A DNA stretch of 64,000 nt, from assembly GCA_963730165.1 (NCBI GenBank), contig CAVSQS010000002.1, positions 434,001 through 498,000 of the forward strand, given 5' to 3'. Below, in pieces: positions 27,204 to 36,203 of this stretch. The position numbers and the translations under genes were made by a program. Source of the stretch: DASSQJ01 sp963730165. Its GTDB lineage: Bacteria; Actinomycetota; Actinomycetes; Actinomycetales; Dermatophilaceae. How positions within the stretch are numbered: the stretch's first letter is position 1; every line of letters starts with the position of its first letter. The notes beneath the pieces are model-generated. The model saw only the letters and a list, made by a program, of their open reading frames with translations, searched no databases and was not told where the DNA came from.

Positions 27204-28589
27204 ATGGCCATCAGCGCGTTCGACCTGTTCTCCGTGGGCATCGGCCCATCGAGCTCGCACACGGTCGGCCCGATGCGGGCGGCGCACCTGTTCGCGGCCG
27301 GGCTCCGCGAGGGGGGGCTGCTCGAGCGGGTGGGCCGGGTCCGGGTCGAGCTCTTCGGTTCGCTCGGGGCGACCGGCCACGGCCACGGTTCGGTCAAGGC
27401 GGTCGTGCTGGGGCTCGAGGGCGAGGCCCCCGAGACGACCGACCCCCGCGCCGCGGGGGGCAGGGTCGAGGAGCTGCGGGCCGACCGGCGCCTGCGGCTC
27501 GCCGGCGACCACGAGGTCGTCTGCGACCCGGACACCGACATCGTGCTGCACCGCAAGCGCTCGCTGCCCTTCCACAGCAACGGGATGCGCTTCACGGCCT
27601 GGGAGGGGGCCGAGCCCGCCGACGACGAGGAGCCGCTGCGCACGCGGGAGTACTACTCGGTCGGTGGGGGCTTCGTCCTCGACGAGGACGAGGTCGGCGA
27701 GGACGTCATCGTTCCCGACCACACCCCGGTGCGGTACCCGTTCACGACCGGCGAGGAGCTGCTCGCCCACTGCGAGGAGACCGGCCTGCCGATCAGCGGG
27801 GTCATGCTCGCCAACGAGCTGTCCTGGCGCACCGAGGCCGAGGTGCGCGAGCAGCTGCTCCACCTCTGGGACGTCATGCAGCTGTGCGTCGACAACGGAT
27901 GCCGGACCGACGGGGTGCTGCCCGGGGGGCTCCGGGTGCGCCGTCGCGCCCCCCGGCTGGTCCGTCAGCTCCGTGCCGAGCACGCCGGTGACCCCCTCGC
28001 CGCGATGGACTGGGTGACGCTCTACGCCCTCGCCGTCAACGAGGAGAACGCGTCGGGCGGGCGGATCGTCACGGCCCCGACCAACGGGGCGGCCGGGATC
28101 ATCCCGGCGGTCCTGCACTACTACACGCGGTTCGTGCCGGGCGCGGACGACGACGGCGTCGTCGCCTTCCTGCTCACCGCCGCCGCCATCGGCTCCCTGT
28201 ACAAGGAGAACGCCTCGATCTCGGGCGCCGAGGTCGGCTGCCAGGGCGAGGTGGGGTCGGCCTGCTCGATGGCTGCCGGCGCGCTCGCCGAGGTGCTCGG
28301 CGGCACCCCCACCCAGGCCGAGAACGCCGCCGAGATCGGTATCGAGCACAACCTCGGCCTGACCTGCGACCCCGTCGGGGGCCTCGTGCAGATCCCGTGC
28401 ATCGAGCGGAACGCCGTGGCCTCGGTCAAGGCCATCACCGCGGCCCGCATCGCGCTGCGCGGCGACGGACGCAACGTCGTCTCGCTCGACAAGGCGATCC
28501 GGACCATGCGCGACACCGGCCGGGACATGAAGGTCAAGTACAAGGAGACCGCGCGCGGCGGCCTCGCCGTCAACGTCATCGAGTGCTGA
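27204..28589 (+). CDS. sdaA: L-serine dehydratase, iron-sulfur type
   Basis: 461-residue single-chain L-serine ammonia-lyase that converts L-serine to pyruvate and ammonia with a [4Fe-4S] cluster. The N-terminal beta domain begins with SVGIGPSSSHTVGPM. The three cluster cysteines are in GCQGE, LTCDP and IPCIE with the C-x41-C-x10-C spacing known for the family. The chain ends in cysteine (C461), the residue that in bacterial homologues reaches back into the active site. In this island it would drain serine made from glycine plus methylene-THF. ATG at 27204. Confidence 0.95.
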   Translation: MAISAFDLFSVGIGPSSSHTVGPMRAAHLFAAGLREGGLLERVGRVRVELFGSLGATGHGHGSVKAVVLGLEGEAPETTDPRAAGGRVEELRADRRLRLAGDHEVVCDPDTDIVLHRKRSLPFHSNGMRFTAWEGAEPADDEEPLRTREYYSVGGGFVLDEDEVGEDVIVPDHTPVRYPFTTGEELLAHCEETGLPISGVMLANELSWRTEAEVREQLLHLWDVMQLCVDNGCRTDGVLPGGLRVRRRAPRLVRQLRAEHAGDPLAAMDWVTLYALAVNEENASGGRIVTAPTNGAAGIIPAVLHYYTRFVPGADDDGVVAFLLTAAAIGSLYKENASISGAEVGCQGEVGSACSMAAGALAEVLGGTPTQAENAAEIGIEHNLGLTCDPVGGLVQIPCIERNAVASVKAITAARIALRGDGRNVVSLDKAIRTMRDTGRDMKVKYKETARGGLAVNVIEC

Positions 28590-28595
28590 TCGTCC

Positions 28596-28630
28596 GGCCC
28601 CGCCCCGAGCCCGCCGACCGGGGCGGGGTC
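28596..28630. terminator. 12-bp hairpin between convergent genes
   Basis: GGCCCCGCCCCG pairs with CGGGGCGGGGTC (one G-T pair) around an 11-base loop, directly after sdaA. Confidence 0.65.
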
Positions 28631-28643
28631 GGGCGAGCGCGGC

Positions 28644-29084
28644 TCAGGACGCGAGGACGTCGCCCGCGGTGAGGGGAGCCGGGAAGCCGCGTACCGCAGC
28701 CGGGGTCGCGAGGTAGACGCCGTCGAGCCGCACGCCACTCCGGCGGCAGGCCCTGAGAAGCGTCTCGTGCCACCTCCGGTCTGCGTCGGTGAGCAGGACC
28801 GACCCCGGGCGGCCGCGGACGAGGAGCAGACCGCCGCCGGTGCTGCGGAGCAGGTCGGCGAGCTGGTCGAGGAAGGGCACGAGGTCGGCCGGGTCGGCGT
28901 CCTCCGGCACCCCGTCGACGACGTACGGCTGCACGAGGCGGGCCTCGGCGTCGGTGACCAGGACCGCGACGGCGCCGGCCGCACGGGCGGCGAGACCGAC
29001 GAAGAGGTCGGCCACGTCGGCGCCGATCCCGGGTGTGCGCAGGGGCAGGTCGGCCCAGTCGTCCGGGAGGTCCTCGAAGCTCAT
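28644..29084 (-). CDS. Conserved hypothetical protein, 146 aa
   Basis: Begins MSFEDLPDDWADLPLRTPG, a start I associate with actinobacterial conserved hypotheticals, and continues with DLFVGLAARAAGAVAVLVTDAEARLVQPYVV. The pattern suggests an alpha/beta fold of four to five strands; GLLLVRGRPGSVLLTDADRRWHETL resembles a nucleotide-handling loop but no catalytic residue can be proposed. ATG at 29084 chosen over upstream in-frame codons for this conserved start. Confidence 0.7.
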   Translation of the reverse strand: MSFEDLPDDWADLPLRTPGIGADVADLFVGLAARAAGAVAVLVTDAEARLVQPYVVDGVPEDADPADLVPFLDQLADLLRSTGGGLLLVRGRPGSVLLTDADRRWHETLLRACRRSGVRLDGVYLATPAAVRGFPAPLTAGDVLAS

Positions 29085-29224
29085 GGTCACGAGCCTGCCG
29101 GATCGCTGCCCGTCGGTCGCACAGTTCTGCACAGGGCTCGCGGCGACCGCCCGTGCGGTCCTCCTACCGGCACACCGCACCGGTCACCGCGTCCGCACAC
29201 CGCCGCAGCCACCCCGAGGGCGCC

Positions 29225-29230
29225 TACCGT
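29225..29230 (+). promoter_or_regulatory. -10 hexamer TACCGT, leaderless
   Basis: Six bases before the ATG at 29237. Confidence 0.5.
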
Positions 29231-29236
29231 GGCCCC

Positions 29237-29677
29237 ATGGCCCTCGACGACGACCACGCCCGCCCACCCGGCACCTCGGATGCCACCGTCGCCGCCCTCG
29301 GGAAGCTGTCCGAGGCCCTCGAGGTGGTCGAGGAGGCACGGGGGCACCTCTACGCCTTCCACCGGCGGTGCGGCACCGCCGACCTCACCCTGCAGGACGC
29401 CGTCGCACGGCTGCGCGACTGCGGCCAGGAGGATCTCGCCGCGGCGATCGAGACCGACCTCGTCGGGCGCAACATCGTCGCCGGCCGCTGGTCCTTCCAG
29501 GTCGTCGAGGAGTACGACGATGGCTACTACGCGAGGTTCCGCGAGCACGAGCGCCGTGCGCGCGAGCAGCTCATGGCCGGCCGCCGCCACGTGTTCGAGG
29601 CCGAGATGAAGGAGGCCGAGCGGACACCCGGGCGCGCCGGTCACGCCGCCACACCGCGGGAGGCGTCCGGGGCCTGA
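29237..29677 (+). CDS. Conserved hypothetical helical protein, 146 aa
   Basis: Helical, charged protein with ALEVVEEARGHLYAFHRRCG, DAVARLRDCGQEDLAA and NIVAGRWSFQVVEEYDDGYY. No membrane segment and no known catalytic motif. The pattern (helix bundle, central W/F segment) is seen in uncharacterised actinobacterial proteins. The ATG is fixed by a TACCGT hexamer 6 bases upstream. Function unknown. Confidence 0.7.
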   Translation: MALDDDHARPPGTSDATVAALGKLSEALEVVEEARGHLYAFHRRCGTADLTLQDAVARLRDCGQEDLAAAIETDLVGRNIVAGRWSFQVVEEYDDGYYARFREHERRAREQLMAGRRHVFEAEMKEAERTPGRAGHAATPREASGA

Positions 29678-29744
29678 CAGCCGCCCCGGCGCGCGAGCCG
29701 GCGGCGCAGGTATCACCGGGAGGCCGGCCCCGCTCCTCTCCCCC

Positions 29745-29918
29745 ATGAGGATGATCACGCCCGGCGTCGCCGACTCGCTCACCCCCCACGGCTGGCACTC
29801 GCGCACAGCCCGGAGGCGCGCACGGCCCACCCTGCTCGCCCAGCAGGTCCGGCTGCCCCGGGTCCACCTGCCCCGGGTGCACCTGCCGCGCCTGCGTCCG
29901 CGGCACCCGCAGGCCTGA
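29745..29918 (+). CDS. Doubtful 57-aa Arg/Pro-rich frame
   Basis: Short frame beginning MRMITPGVADSLTP and ending in a repeated LPRVHLPRVHLPRL tract. It lies in the only free space between two genes and stops 3 bases before the purU stop on the other strand. No convincing ribosome site (a GGGAGG lies 22 or more bases upstream). It could be a real basic peptide or chance. Confidence 0.25.
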   Translation: MRMITPGVADSLTPHGWHSRTARRRARPTLLAQQVRLPRVHLPRVHLPRLRPRHPQA

Positions 29919-29921
29919 CCG

Positions 29922-30791
29922 TCAGCTGAAGACGACGGTCCGGGTCCCGTTGAGCAGGATCCGCGACTCGCTGTGCCACGTCACCGCGCGGGCCAGCACC
30001 CGGGACTCGACCTCCTCGCCGGCCCGCACGAGCTGCTCCGGAGCCATCCGGTGGTCGGCGCGAACGACGTCCTGCTCGATGATCGGCCCCTCGTCGAGGT
30101 CGGCCGTCACGTAGTGCGCCGTGGCCCCGACGAGCTTGACGCCGCGCTCGAACGCCTGGTGGTAGGGCTTGGCCCCCTTGAACGAGGGCAGGAACGAGTG
30201 GTGGATGTTGATGACCCGGCCGGCGAGGTCCCGGGTCAGGTCGTCGGACAGCACCTGCATGTACCGGGCGAGCACGACGAGCTCGATGTCGTGCTCGCCG
30301 ACGATCTCCCGCAGCGCCGTCTCCGCCTGCGGCTTGGTGTCGGCCGTCACCGGGACGTGGTGGAAGGGCACGCCGTAGGAGGCCGCGAGCGGCTCGAGGT
30401 CGGGGTGGTTGCTGACCACCGCCGGGACCTCGAGGTTGAGCGCCCCGCTGCGCCACCGGAAGAGCAGGTCGTTGAGGCAGTGACCGAACCGGCTCACCAT
30501 GACGACGGCGCGGTACGGAGTCGAGGCGCCACGGATCGACCACTCCATCCCGAACCGCTCCGCCACCGGCGCGAACCACTCCCGCCACCGCTCGGGCCCG
30601 GTGGTCCCCCCGGCCACCGAGTACCGGATCCGCATGAAGAACTGGTCGGTGCGGACATCGTCGAACTGCTGGCTCTCCTCGATGTTCGCCCCGTGGTCGA
30701 ACAGGAGCGTCGTCACCGTGGCGACGATTCCGCGCCGGTCGGGGCAGGAGAGGAGGAGGACGAACTCGTCAGCGGGGTCGGCGCCGGGCAT
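29922..30791 (-). CDS. purU: Formyltetrahydrofolate deformylase
   Basis: 289-residue hydrolase converting 10-formyl-THF to formate and THF. N-terminal ACT-type domain (VLLLSCPDRRGIVATVT) and a C-terminal formyltransferase-fold domain with the catalytic SNHPDLE, HHVPVT and INIHHSFLPSFKGAKPYHQA (Asn-His) and ATAHYVTADLDEGPII (Asp). The ATG at 30791 is favoured over the GTG at 30800 because TACCGT ends 7 bases before it. In this island it would release formate from C1 units delivered by the methyl-transfer system and recycle THF. Confidence 0.95.
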   Translation of the reverse strand: MPGADPADEFVLLLSCPDRRGIVATVTTLLFDHGANIEESQQFDDVRTDQFFMRIRYSVAGGTTGPERWREWFAPVAERFGMEWSIRGASTPYRAVVMVSRFGHCLNDLLFRWRSGALNLEVPAVVSNHPDLEPLAASYGVPFHHVPVTADTKPQAETALREIVGEHDIELVVLARYMQVLSDDLTRDLAGRVINIHHSFLPSFKGAKPYHQAFERGVKLVGATAHYVTADLDEGPIIEQDVVRADHRMAPEQLVRAGEEVESRVLARAVTWHSESRILLNGTRTVVFS

Positions 30792-30798
30792 GCCGGCC

Positions 30799-30804
30799 AC
30801 GGTA
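30799..30804 (-). promoter_or_regulatory. -10 hexamer TACCGT of purU
   Basis: Overlaps the alternative GTG and ends 7 bases before the ATG at 30791, which decides the start. Confidence 0.5.
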
Positions 30805-30927
30805 CGGGGCGAGCTCGTCCGGGCGTCGACGGGTCCGAGGCACGGTCAGCGGCGGGCTCTGGCGGAGCGGGCCCCGGCGAGCCTAGGCTTGCCCCCTGTC
30901 GGTGCGTATGACGAAACAAGGTGCACC

Positions 30928-31791
30928 ATGAGCAACGCTCTGCCCACCGTCGCGGTGGCCCGCCTCCTCGAGGGGGCCCGGTACGAGGTGATGCCGACAG
31001 CGAGCATCACCGACCAGGTGCTCGCCCACGTCCCCGCCTCGGTTCCCCTGACGCTGACGGCCGCACCGGGGCGCGGTCTGGAGGCGACGCTGGGCCTCGC
31101 GGAGACCCTGGCGGGTGCCGGGTACCACGTCGTCCCGCACCTCGCCGCGCGGATGGTCACGGGCCGGTCCGAGCTCGTGGAGATCGTCGAGCGCCTCACC
31201 GCGGCCGGCGTCACCTCCGTGTTCGTGCCGGGTGGTGACGCCGACCCGCCGGCGGGCGACTACACCGCGGCCCTCGACCTCCTGCGCGACCTCGCCGGCA
31301 TGGACCACCCGTTCCGGCACGTCGGCATCACCGGCTACCCGGAGTCGCACCCGACGATCGACGACGACGTCACGGTCCAGGCCATGTGGGACAAGCGCAC
31401 CTACGCGACCCACATCGTCTCGAACATGACCTTCGACGCCGAGCACCTCGCGACGTGGTGTGAGCGGGTCCGGCGCCGCGGCGTCTCCCTGCCGCTGCTC
31501 GTCGGGGTGCCGGGGCCCGTCGAGCGCACGAAGCTGCTCGGGATGGCGACCAAGATCGGCGTCGGCGAGTCGCTGCGGTTCCTGCGCAAGCAACGGTCGG
31601 TCTTTGCCCGGATCGCGGCGCCCGGCTTCTCCACCGACCGCTTCGTCGCGCGGGTCGGGGCCCTCTCGACGAACGACGCGCTCGCCATCGCGGGGTTGCA
31701 CGTCTTCACCTTCAACCAGGTCGGGGTCATCGAGGCCTGGCGACGCCGGATGATCGAGGAGGCCGTGGCCGCCCGGAGCCGCCCTCGCTGA
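30928..31791 (+). CDS. Methylenetetrahydrofolate reductase-like flavoprotein
   Basis: 287-residue TIM-barrel flavoprotein of the MetF family, interconverting 5-methyl-THF and 5,10-methylene-THF. Visible barrel segments are VPLTLTAAPGRGLEATLGLAETL, YHVVPHLAARMV, VGITGYPESHP and THIVSNMTFDAEH. It is a short, divergent form compared with E. coli MetF (296 aa) and has the ITGYPE variant of the AGYPEGH loop. Beside a methyl-THF:corrinoid transferase it may run oxidatively, as proposed for methylotrophic anaerobes; this is inference. ATG at 30928 with AAGG site. Confidence 0.85.
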   Translation: MSNALPTVAVARLLEGARYEVMPTASITDQVLAHVPASVPLTLTAAPGRGLEATLGLAETLAGAGYHVVPHLAARMVTGRSELVEIVERLTAAGVTSVFVPGGDADPPAGDYTAALDLLRDLAGMDHPFRHVGITGYPESHPTIDDDVTVQAMWDKRTYATHIVSNMTFDAEHLATWCERVRRRGVSLPLLVGVPGPVERTKLLGMATKIGVGESLRFLRKQRSVFARIAAPGFSTDRFVARVGALSTNDALAIAGLHVFTFNQVGVIEAWRRRMIEEAVAARSRPR

Positions 31792-31831
31792 GCCTCCGGC
31801 CGTGGAACGACCCGGGGTGCCGGAGGGGCTC

Positions 31832-31837
31832 TACGGT
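31832..31837 (+). promoter_or_regulatory. -10 hexamer TACGGT, leaderless
   Basis: Six bases before the ATG of the homocysteine methyltransferase gene. An 8-bp hairpin (31793-31826) just upstream may end the metF transcript. Confidence 0.5.
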
Positions 31838-31843
31838 GGATGC

Positions 31844-32728
31844 ATGACCAACCGCCTCCGGACCCTGCTCGCCGGGCGCCCCGCCCTGTTCGACGGGGGG
31901 TACGGCTGGCTGCTGCAGGAGCGCGGGCTCGCCGCGGGTGAGTGCGCGGAGTCGTGGAACCTCACCCACCCGGAGGCGGTCGAGGCGCTCCACGAGGAGT
32001 ACGCGGCGGCAGGTGCTCGCATCCTCACGACCAACACCTTCGGGGCCAACGCCCACCGGCTCGCCGCCTACGGGCTCGAGGACCGCGCCGAGGAGGTCAA
32101 CCGGCGCGGAGCGGCCCTCGCCACCGGCGTGGCTGCGCGCCACGACGCCCTCGTCGCCGGTGCACTCGGACCGACCGGCGAGCTCCTCGAGCCGCTCGGC
32201 ACCCTGACGCCCGACGTGGCCCGGGGCCTGTTCGCCGGTCAGGTCCGGTGGCTGGCCGAGGGAGGCGTCGACCTCGTGCTCATCGAGACGATGAGCGACC
32301 TCGGGGAGGCTCGCGCCGCGGTCGCGGGAGCTCGCGAGGCCGCCCCGGAGCTCCCCGTGGCGGCCACGCTCTCCTTCGACACCAACCTGCGTACGATGAT
32401 GGGCGTCTCCCCGGAGGAGGCCGTCCGGACCTTGACCGCCGAGGGGGTCGAGGCGGTGGGTGCCAACTGCGGTCGGGGCCCCGAGGAGATGGCCCTGATC
32501 GCCGCCCGGCTCGTCGCAGCACGCGAGGGCGAGGTGCTGCTCGTCGCCCAGCCGAACGCGGGGCTCCCGGAGCTCGACGGTGACCGCTTCGTCTATCCCG
32601 TCGGTCCGGAAGCCATGGCCGCCCACGCCGTCGAGCTGCGCGCGCTCGGCGTCGACGTCGTCGGCGCGTGCTGCGGCTCCTCGCCGGAGCACGTGCGAGC
32701 GATGGCTCTGGCCCTCGGCGCAGACTGA
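31844..32728 (+). CDS. Homocysteine S-methyltransferase-family protein
   Basis: 294-residue zinc-dependent methyltransferase of the Pfam S-methyl_trans family (MmuM/BHMT/MetH N-terminal barrel). Zinc ligands are C209 (VGANCG) and C276-C277 (GACCGSSPEH); FDGGYGWLL and TNTFGAN are barrel motifs. Family members move a methyl group from S-methylmethionine, betaine or methyl-THF/cobalamin to homocysteine. Given the neighbours, betaine or the corrinoid pathway could be the donor, but the sequence does not decide it. Confidence 0.88.
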   Translation: MTNRLRTLLAGRPALFDGGYGWLLQERGLAAGECAESWNLTHPEAVEALHEEYAAAGARILTTNTFGANAHRLAAYGLEDRAEEVNRRGAALATGVAARHDALVAGALGPTGELLEPLGTLTPDVARGLFAGQVRWLAEGGVDLVLIETMSDLGEARAAVAGAREAAPELPVAATLSFDTNLRTMMGVSPEEAVRTLTAEGVEAVGANCGRGPEEMALIAARLVAAREGEVLLVAQPNAGLPELDGDRFVYPVGPEAMAAHAVELRALGVDVVGACCGSSPEHVRAMALALGAD

Positions 32729-32741
32729 CGCGGACGCGGGG

Positions 32742-33416
32742 TCAGCCCTCGAGGACCGCGGCGAGGGCTGACTCGAGCCCGCTCGTGCCGGTGGGCCGGA
32801 CCACCAGGGGCAGGTCCAGCACAGCAGCAGCCGCCTGGGCGAGTGCGCGCAGCTCGGCCCGCTCGTCGGGGTCCTGGCTCTGCACGAGCCAGACGACCCG
32901 GGTGTAGTGGCGGAAGTACTCCTCGCGCAGCTCCGGGTGGCGGTCCAGACCGAGCTCCTGACGGACCGTCCGGTCGAAGGAGCGCACGAGGAAGTCGGTC
33001 AGCAGGTAGGTCCCCGGCTCCTCCTCCGCGAGATGCTCGACCGCCACGGGCCCGGCGAAGAGGTCGTAGCAGTGCAGCCCGGAGAGGCGCCGGACCCCGA
33101 GCCGGTCACAGACCCGGTCCAGCGCCCCGTAGGTGCCGCAGTCGGCGTAGCCGACGACGACCCGCCGGTACCTCTCGCCCAGCGCCGTGACGAGCCGCTC
33201 GACCTCGCGGGCAATGCGCTCCGGCCGGTTGTGCAACAGCGGCGGGAGCGGGTGGACGTCCACGGGCCAGCCGTGCCGCTCGGCTGCCTGCGCAGCCGGC
33301 AGGGCGAGCGCCCCGCACGCGACGAGGGCGACCCGCTCGGAGCCCTGCTCAGCCCGGGAACGCGAGCTGGTCGACGAACCGGTCGTTGAAGTCGGGGCGG
33401 TCCGAGAGCTCGACAT
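32742..33416 (-). CDS. DUF1638 protein of corrinoid methyltransferase loci
   Basis: About 224 residues. Core motifs RVALVACGALALPA, HPLPPLLHNRPERI, VVVGYADCGTYGALD and GLHCYDLFAGP identify DUF1638, a family that recurrently lies in MttB/MtgB-type operons; its exact role is not known. The cysteines of ACG, DCG and HCYD could bind a metal. No ordinary start codon lies near the natural N-terminus; the nearest in-frame ATG (33416) forces a 68-base overlap with the activator gene and a low-complexity Ser/Thr N-terminus. A non-standard start closer to 33350 is possible. Confidence 0.75.
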   Translation of the reverse strand: MSSSRTAPTSTTGSSTSSRSRAEQGSERVALVACGALALPAAQAAERHGWPVDVHPLPPLLHNRPERIAREVERLVTALGERYRRVVVGYADCGTYGALDRVCDRLGVRRLSGLHCYDLFAGPVAVEHLAEEEPGTYLLTDFLVRSFDRTVRQELGLDRHPELREEYFRHYTRVVWLVQSQDPDERAELRALAQAAAAVLDLPLVVRPTGTSGLESALAAVLEG

Positions 33417-35319
33417 ACCGCACCTCCTCGAGCAGCGCATCGGCGCCGGAGCGCTCGGGGGCCGACAGCAGCACCATCTTGGCCCCCTCCCCCGCGACGT
33501 TTCCGGCCGAGACGATCCTCAGCACGGGCAACCGGGGCACGAGGCCGATCCGGACGGCCGAGGCCGGCGAGAGGTAGGAGCCGAAGGAGCCGGCGAGGAG
33601 CACCTGCTGCACCTCGTCGGCGGTGACGCCGAGCTCCTCGAGCAGAAGGGTCCAACCCGTCGAGATGGCCGCCTTCGCGAACTGGAGCTCGCGGACGTCG
33701 CGCTGGGAGAGGTACACCGACTCGCTCGCCGGGCTGTCGGGCGACGGACGGTGCAGGACGAAGACCCGCTCACCGTCGCCGACGGTCGCGAAGCGGGCGG
33801 CGAGCGTGGGCGAGACGGCGGCGGCCGCCTCCTCGGGGACGAAGCGCCCGGAGACGTCGAGCAACCCGACCCGGACCAGCTCGGAGACCGCGTCCACGAG
33901 GCCGGAACCGCACACGCCGCGGGGCTCGGTGTCCCCGATGACCCCCAGCGTGACCGCGGCGTCGCCCACGGCGGCCGGGTCGAGGGTCACCACCTCCACC
34001 GCCCCGTCGGCCGCGCGCATCCCGCACCGGATCGCGCCGCCCTCGAACGCCGGGCCGGCGGGGGCGGCGGTGGAGACGATCCGCTCGCCGTCCGAGAGCG
34101 CGATCTCGCAGTTCGTGCCGACGTCGACGAACAGCCGGACCCGCTTGTCGCGGTCGAGCCCGCTCGCGAGCATCCCCGCGACGATGTCACCGCCGACGTA
34201 GGCGCCGAGGGCCGGGAACACGACCGCTCGGGCACCGGGATGGAGCGTGAGGCCGAGGTCGCTCGCGAGCATCGTCGGCCAACGGGCACTCGCCTGGACG
34301 AACGGGGCCACTCCGAGCGGCTCGGGGTCCACCCCGAGCAGCAGCGCCGTCATCGTCGCGTTGCCGGCGACGGCCACCTCGTAGACCTCCCTCGGATCCA
34401 CCCCGCCCTCGGTGCACACCTCGACCGCGAGGTCGTGGAGCGTGGACCGGGCCAGGGCGCCCAACCGGTCGAGGGCGGTCGGGTCCATCATGGTGGCACT
34501 GATCCGGGTGATGACGTCACCGCCGTAGGGCTGCTGTTGGTTGAGGACCGAGGCCACCGCCACCGGCGTGCCGGTCTCGAGGTCGAGCAGCGTCGCCACG
34601 ACCGTCGTCGTCCCGAGGTCGTACGCGATCGCGTTCCGACGACCGGTGGTGTCCCCCGGTTCGACGTCGACGAGGGTCTCGTCCACGACGACCGCGGTGA
34701 CCTTGAAGTCGTGACGCCGCAGCACCGACGGCAACCGGCGCAGCGCGTGCAGGTCGGCGTCGAAGGTGAGGTCGTCCACCGCGTCCCGCAGCCGCTGGAG
34801 GTCGGTGCGCTGGTCGGCCAGGGTCGGCTCGTCGAGCTCGACGTAGCGCTTGTGCACCGCCGGGCGCAGGATGACCTGGCGACCGACGCCGACGGTCGAG
34901 GCCTTCGGGCGGGTGACGAGCGGGGGCACTTCGACGTGCAGGTCGTGGGAGGTCCGGATGAGGCAGGCCAGCCGCCAGCCGAGCTCGATCTGGTCCTGGC
35001 TGAACGTGCGCAGGTCGTGGCGGGTGACCGGGGCCGTCCCCGCCGTCAGCCGGACGACGCACTTGCGGCAGGTGCCGTGACCGCCGCACGTGGAGTCGAT
35101 GGCGATGCCGTTCCAGGACGCCGCGTCGAAGACCGAGACCCCCGGCGGCACACGCACCGCCCGGTCGGCGGGCGTGAAGGTGAGCGTGACGCGCCCGATG
35201 CCCTCGGCGACGGCCTCGTCCTCGGGCTCGACCGTGGGGGGCGGCTCGAGCAGGGCCTCGCGGAACATCCCCTCGACGACGTCCTCGAAGGGCCGGCCCG
35301 GACCGAGCTCGTCGCTCAC
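33349..35319 (-). CDS. Reductive activator of corrinoid protein (2Fe-2S plus DUF4445/ASKHA)
   Basis: 656-residue RamA/RACo-like activator that uses ATP to re-reduce inactive Co(II) corrinoid to Co(I). The plant-type ferredoxin domain has C78, C84, C87 and C119 (C-x5-C-x2-C-x31-C). After a linker, the ASKHA-fold DUF4445 domain shows IAYDLGTTTVVATLLDL (phosphate loop), VAGNATMTALLLG, VDVGTNCEIAL and GSFGSYLSP. The GTG at 35319 overlaps the stop of the methyl-THF transferase gene. In aerobic cells such an activator is essential because the Co(I) state oxidises easily. Confidence 0.92.
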   Translation of the reverse strand: MSDELGPGRPFEDVVEGMFREALLEPPPTVEPEDEAVAEGIGRVTLTFTPADRAVRVPPGVSVFDAASWNGIAIDSTCGGHGTCRKCVVRLTAGTAPVTRHDLRTFSQDQIELGWRLACLIRTSHDLHVEVPPLVTRPKASTVGVGRQVILRPAVHKRYVELDEPTLADQRTDLQRLRDAVDDLTFDADLHALRRLPSVLRRHDFKVTAVVVDETLVDVEPGDTTGRRNAIAYDLGTTTVVATLLDLETGTPVAVASVLNQQQPYGGDVITRISATMMDPTALDRLGALARSTLHDLAVEVCTEGGVDPREVYEVAVAGNATMTALLLGVDPEPLGVAPFVQASARWPTMLASDLGLTLHPGARAVVFPALGAYVGGDIVAGMLASGLDRDKRVRLFVDVGTNCEIALSDGERIVSTAAPAGPAFEGGAIRCGMRAADGAVEVVTLDPAAVGDAAVTLGVIGDTEPRGVCGSGLVDAVSELVRVGLLDVSGRFVPEEAAAAVSPTLAARFATVGDGERVFVLHRPSPDSPASESVYLSQRDVRELQFAKAAISTGWTLLLEELGVTADEVQQVLLAGSFGSYLSPASAVRIGLVPRLPVLRIVSAGNVAGEGAKMVLLSAPERSGADALLEEVRYVELSDRPDFNDRFVDQLAFPG

Positions 35320-36203
35320 GAGGACCCGGTGGCCTCGGCGGCTCGGCGGGCACGGTGCGTGCCGATCCACGACATGCCCCACTCGTCGTTCCCGAGGAGC
35401 AGGTCGGCGGCGCGCACCGCGTCGACGACCGGAGGGGTCCGGGCGTCCATGATCGCGCTCGTCATCCCGGCGGACATGGCGAGCGCGAGCCACGCGGCGT
35501 TGATGGCCGGTCGCCCGGGCATACCGAAGCTGACGTTCGAGGCGCCGCAGGTCGTGTTGAGGCCCCATCGCTCCCGGATGCCACGGATCGTCTCGAGGGT
35601 CGTGCGCCCGACCGTGGAGTCCGCACCGATCGGCATCGCGAGCGGGTCGATGACGATGTCCTCGATCGCGATGCCGTACTCCTCGGTCGCGACCCGGACG
35701 ATCTTCTCGGTGAGCAGGAGACGCTTCCCGGCCTCCATCGGGATCTCGTCCTCGTCGTTGGGCAGCGCGACGACCGCGGCGTCGTGCTTCTTGACGAGGG
35801 GGAGGATGGCGGCCAGCCGCTCGTCCTCGGCGGTCACCGAGTTGACGAGCGCCCGACCCTCGTAGGCCTCCAGGCCGGCCTCGAGCGCGTCGACGACCGA
35901 GGAGTCGATGCAGATCGGCAGGTCGGTGAGGCCCTGCACCATCCGGATCGCCGCGACGAGGAGCTCGGCCTCGTCGGTCAGGGGGACGCCCATGTTGATG
36001 TCGAGGACGTCCGCCCCGCCGGCGACCTGAGCGGCGACGTCCTTGGCGATGATCGACAGGTCCCCGTCGCGCAGGGCCGCCTGGAAGACCGGCCGGCCGG
36101 TGGGGTTGATCCGCTCCCCGATGACGCAGAAGGGCCGGTCGGCACCGATGACGACCTCCTTGGTGGCCGAACGCAGCACCGTGTGCCGCAGCGGGGCGCT
36201 CAC
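35316..36203 (-). CDS. Methyl-THF:corrinoid protein methyltransferase (MtgA/MeTr type)
   Basis: 295-residue pterin-binding TIM barrel that moves the methyl group between the corrinoid protein and tetrahydrofolate. Signatures are FCVIGERINPTGRP near residue 25, ADVLDINMG, PICIDSS, LVNSVTAEDER, IVIDPLAMPIGAD and CGASNVSFGMPGRPAIN, whose asparagine contacts the pterin. The GTG start overlaps the corrinoid-protein stop (GTGA). Direction in this locus is expected to be corrinoid to THF, as in MtgA of glycine-betaine-degrading Desulfitobacterium. Confidence 0.93.
   Translation of the reverse strand: MSAPLRHTVLRSATKEVVIGADRPFCVIGERINPTGRPVFQAALRDGDLSIIAKDVAAQVAGGADVLDINMGVPLTDEAELLVAAIRMVQGLTDLPICIDSSVVDALEAGLEAYEGRALVNSVTAEDERLAAILPLVKKHDAAVVALPNDEDEIPMEAGKRLLLTEKIVRVATEEYGIAIEDIVIDPLAMPIGADSTVGRTTLETIRGIRERWGLNTTCGASNVSFGMPGRPAINAAWLALAMSAGMTSAIMDARTPPVVDAVRAADLLLGNDEWGMSWIGTHRARRAAEATGSS

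Noticed and set aside
33187..35865. 892-codon plus-strand frame opposite the corrinoid activator
   Set aside because: Antisense shadow; the minus-strand product has a complete 2Fe-2S and ASKHA motif set.
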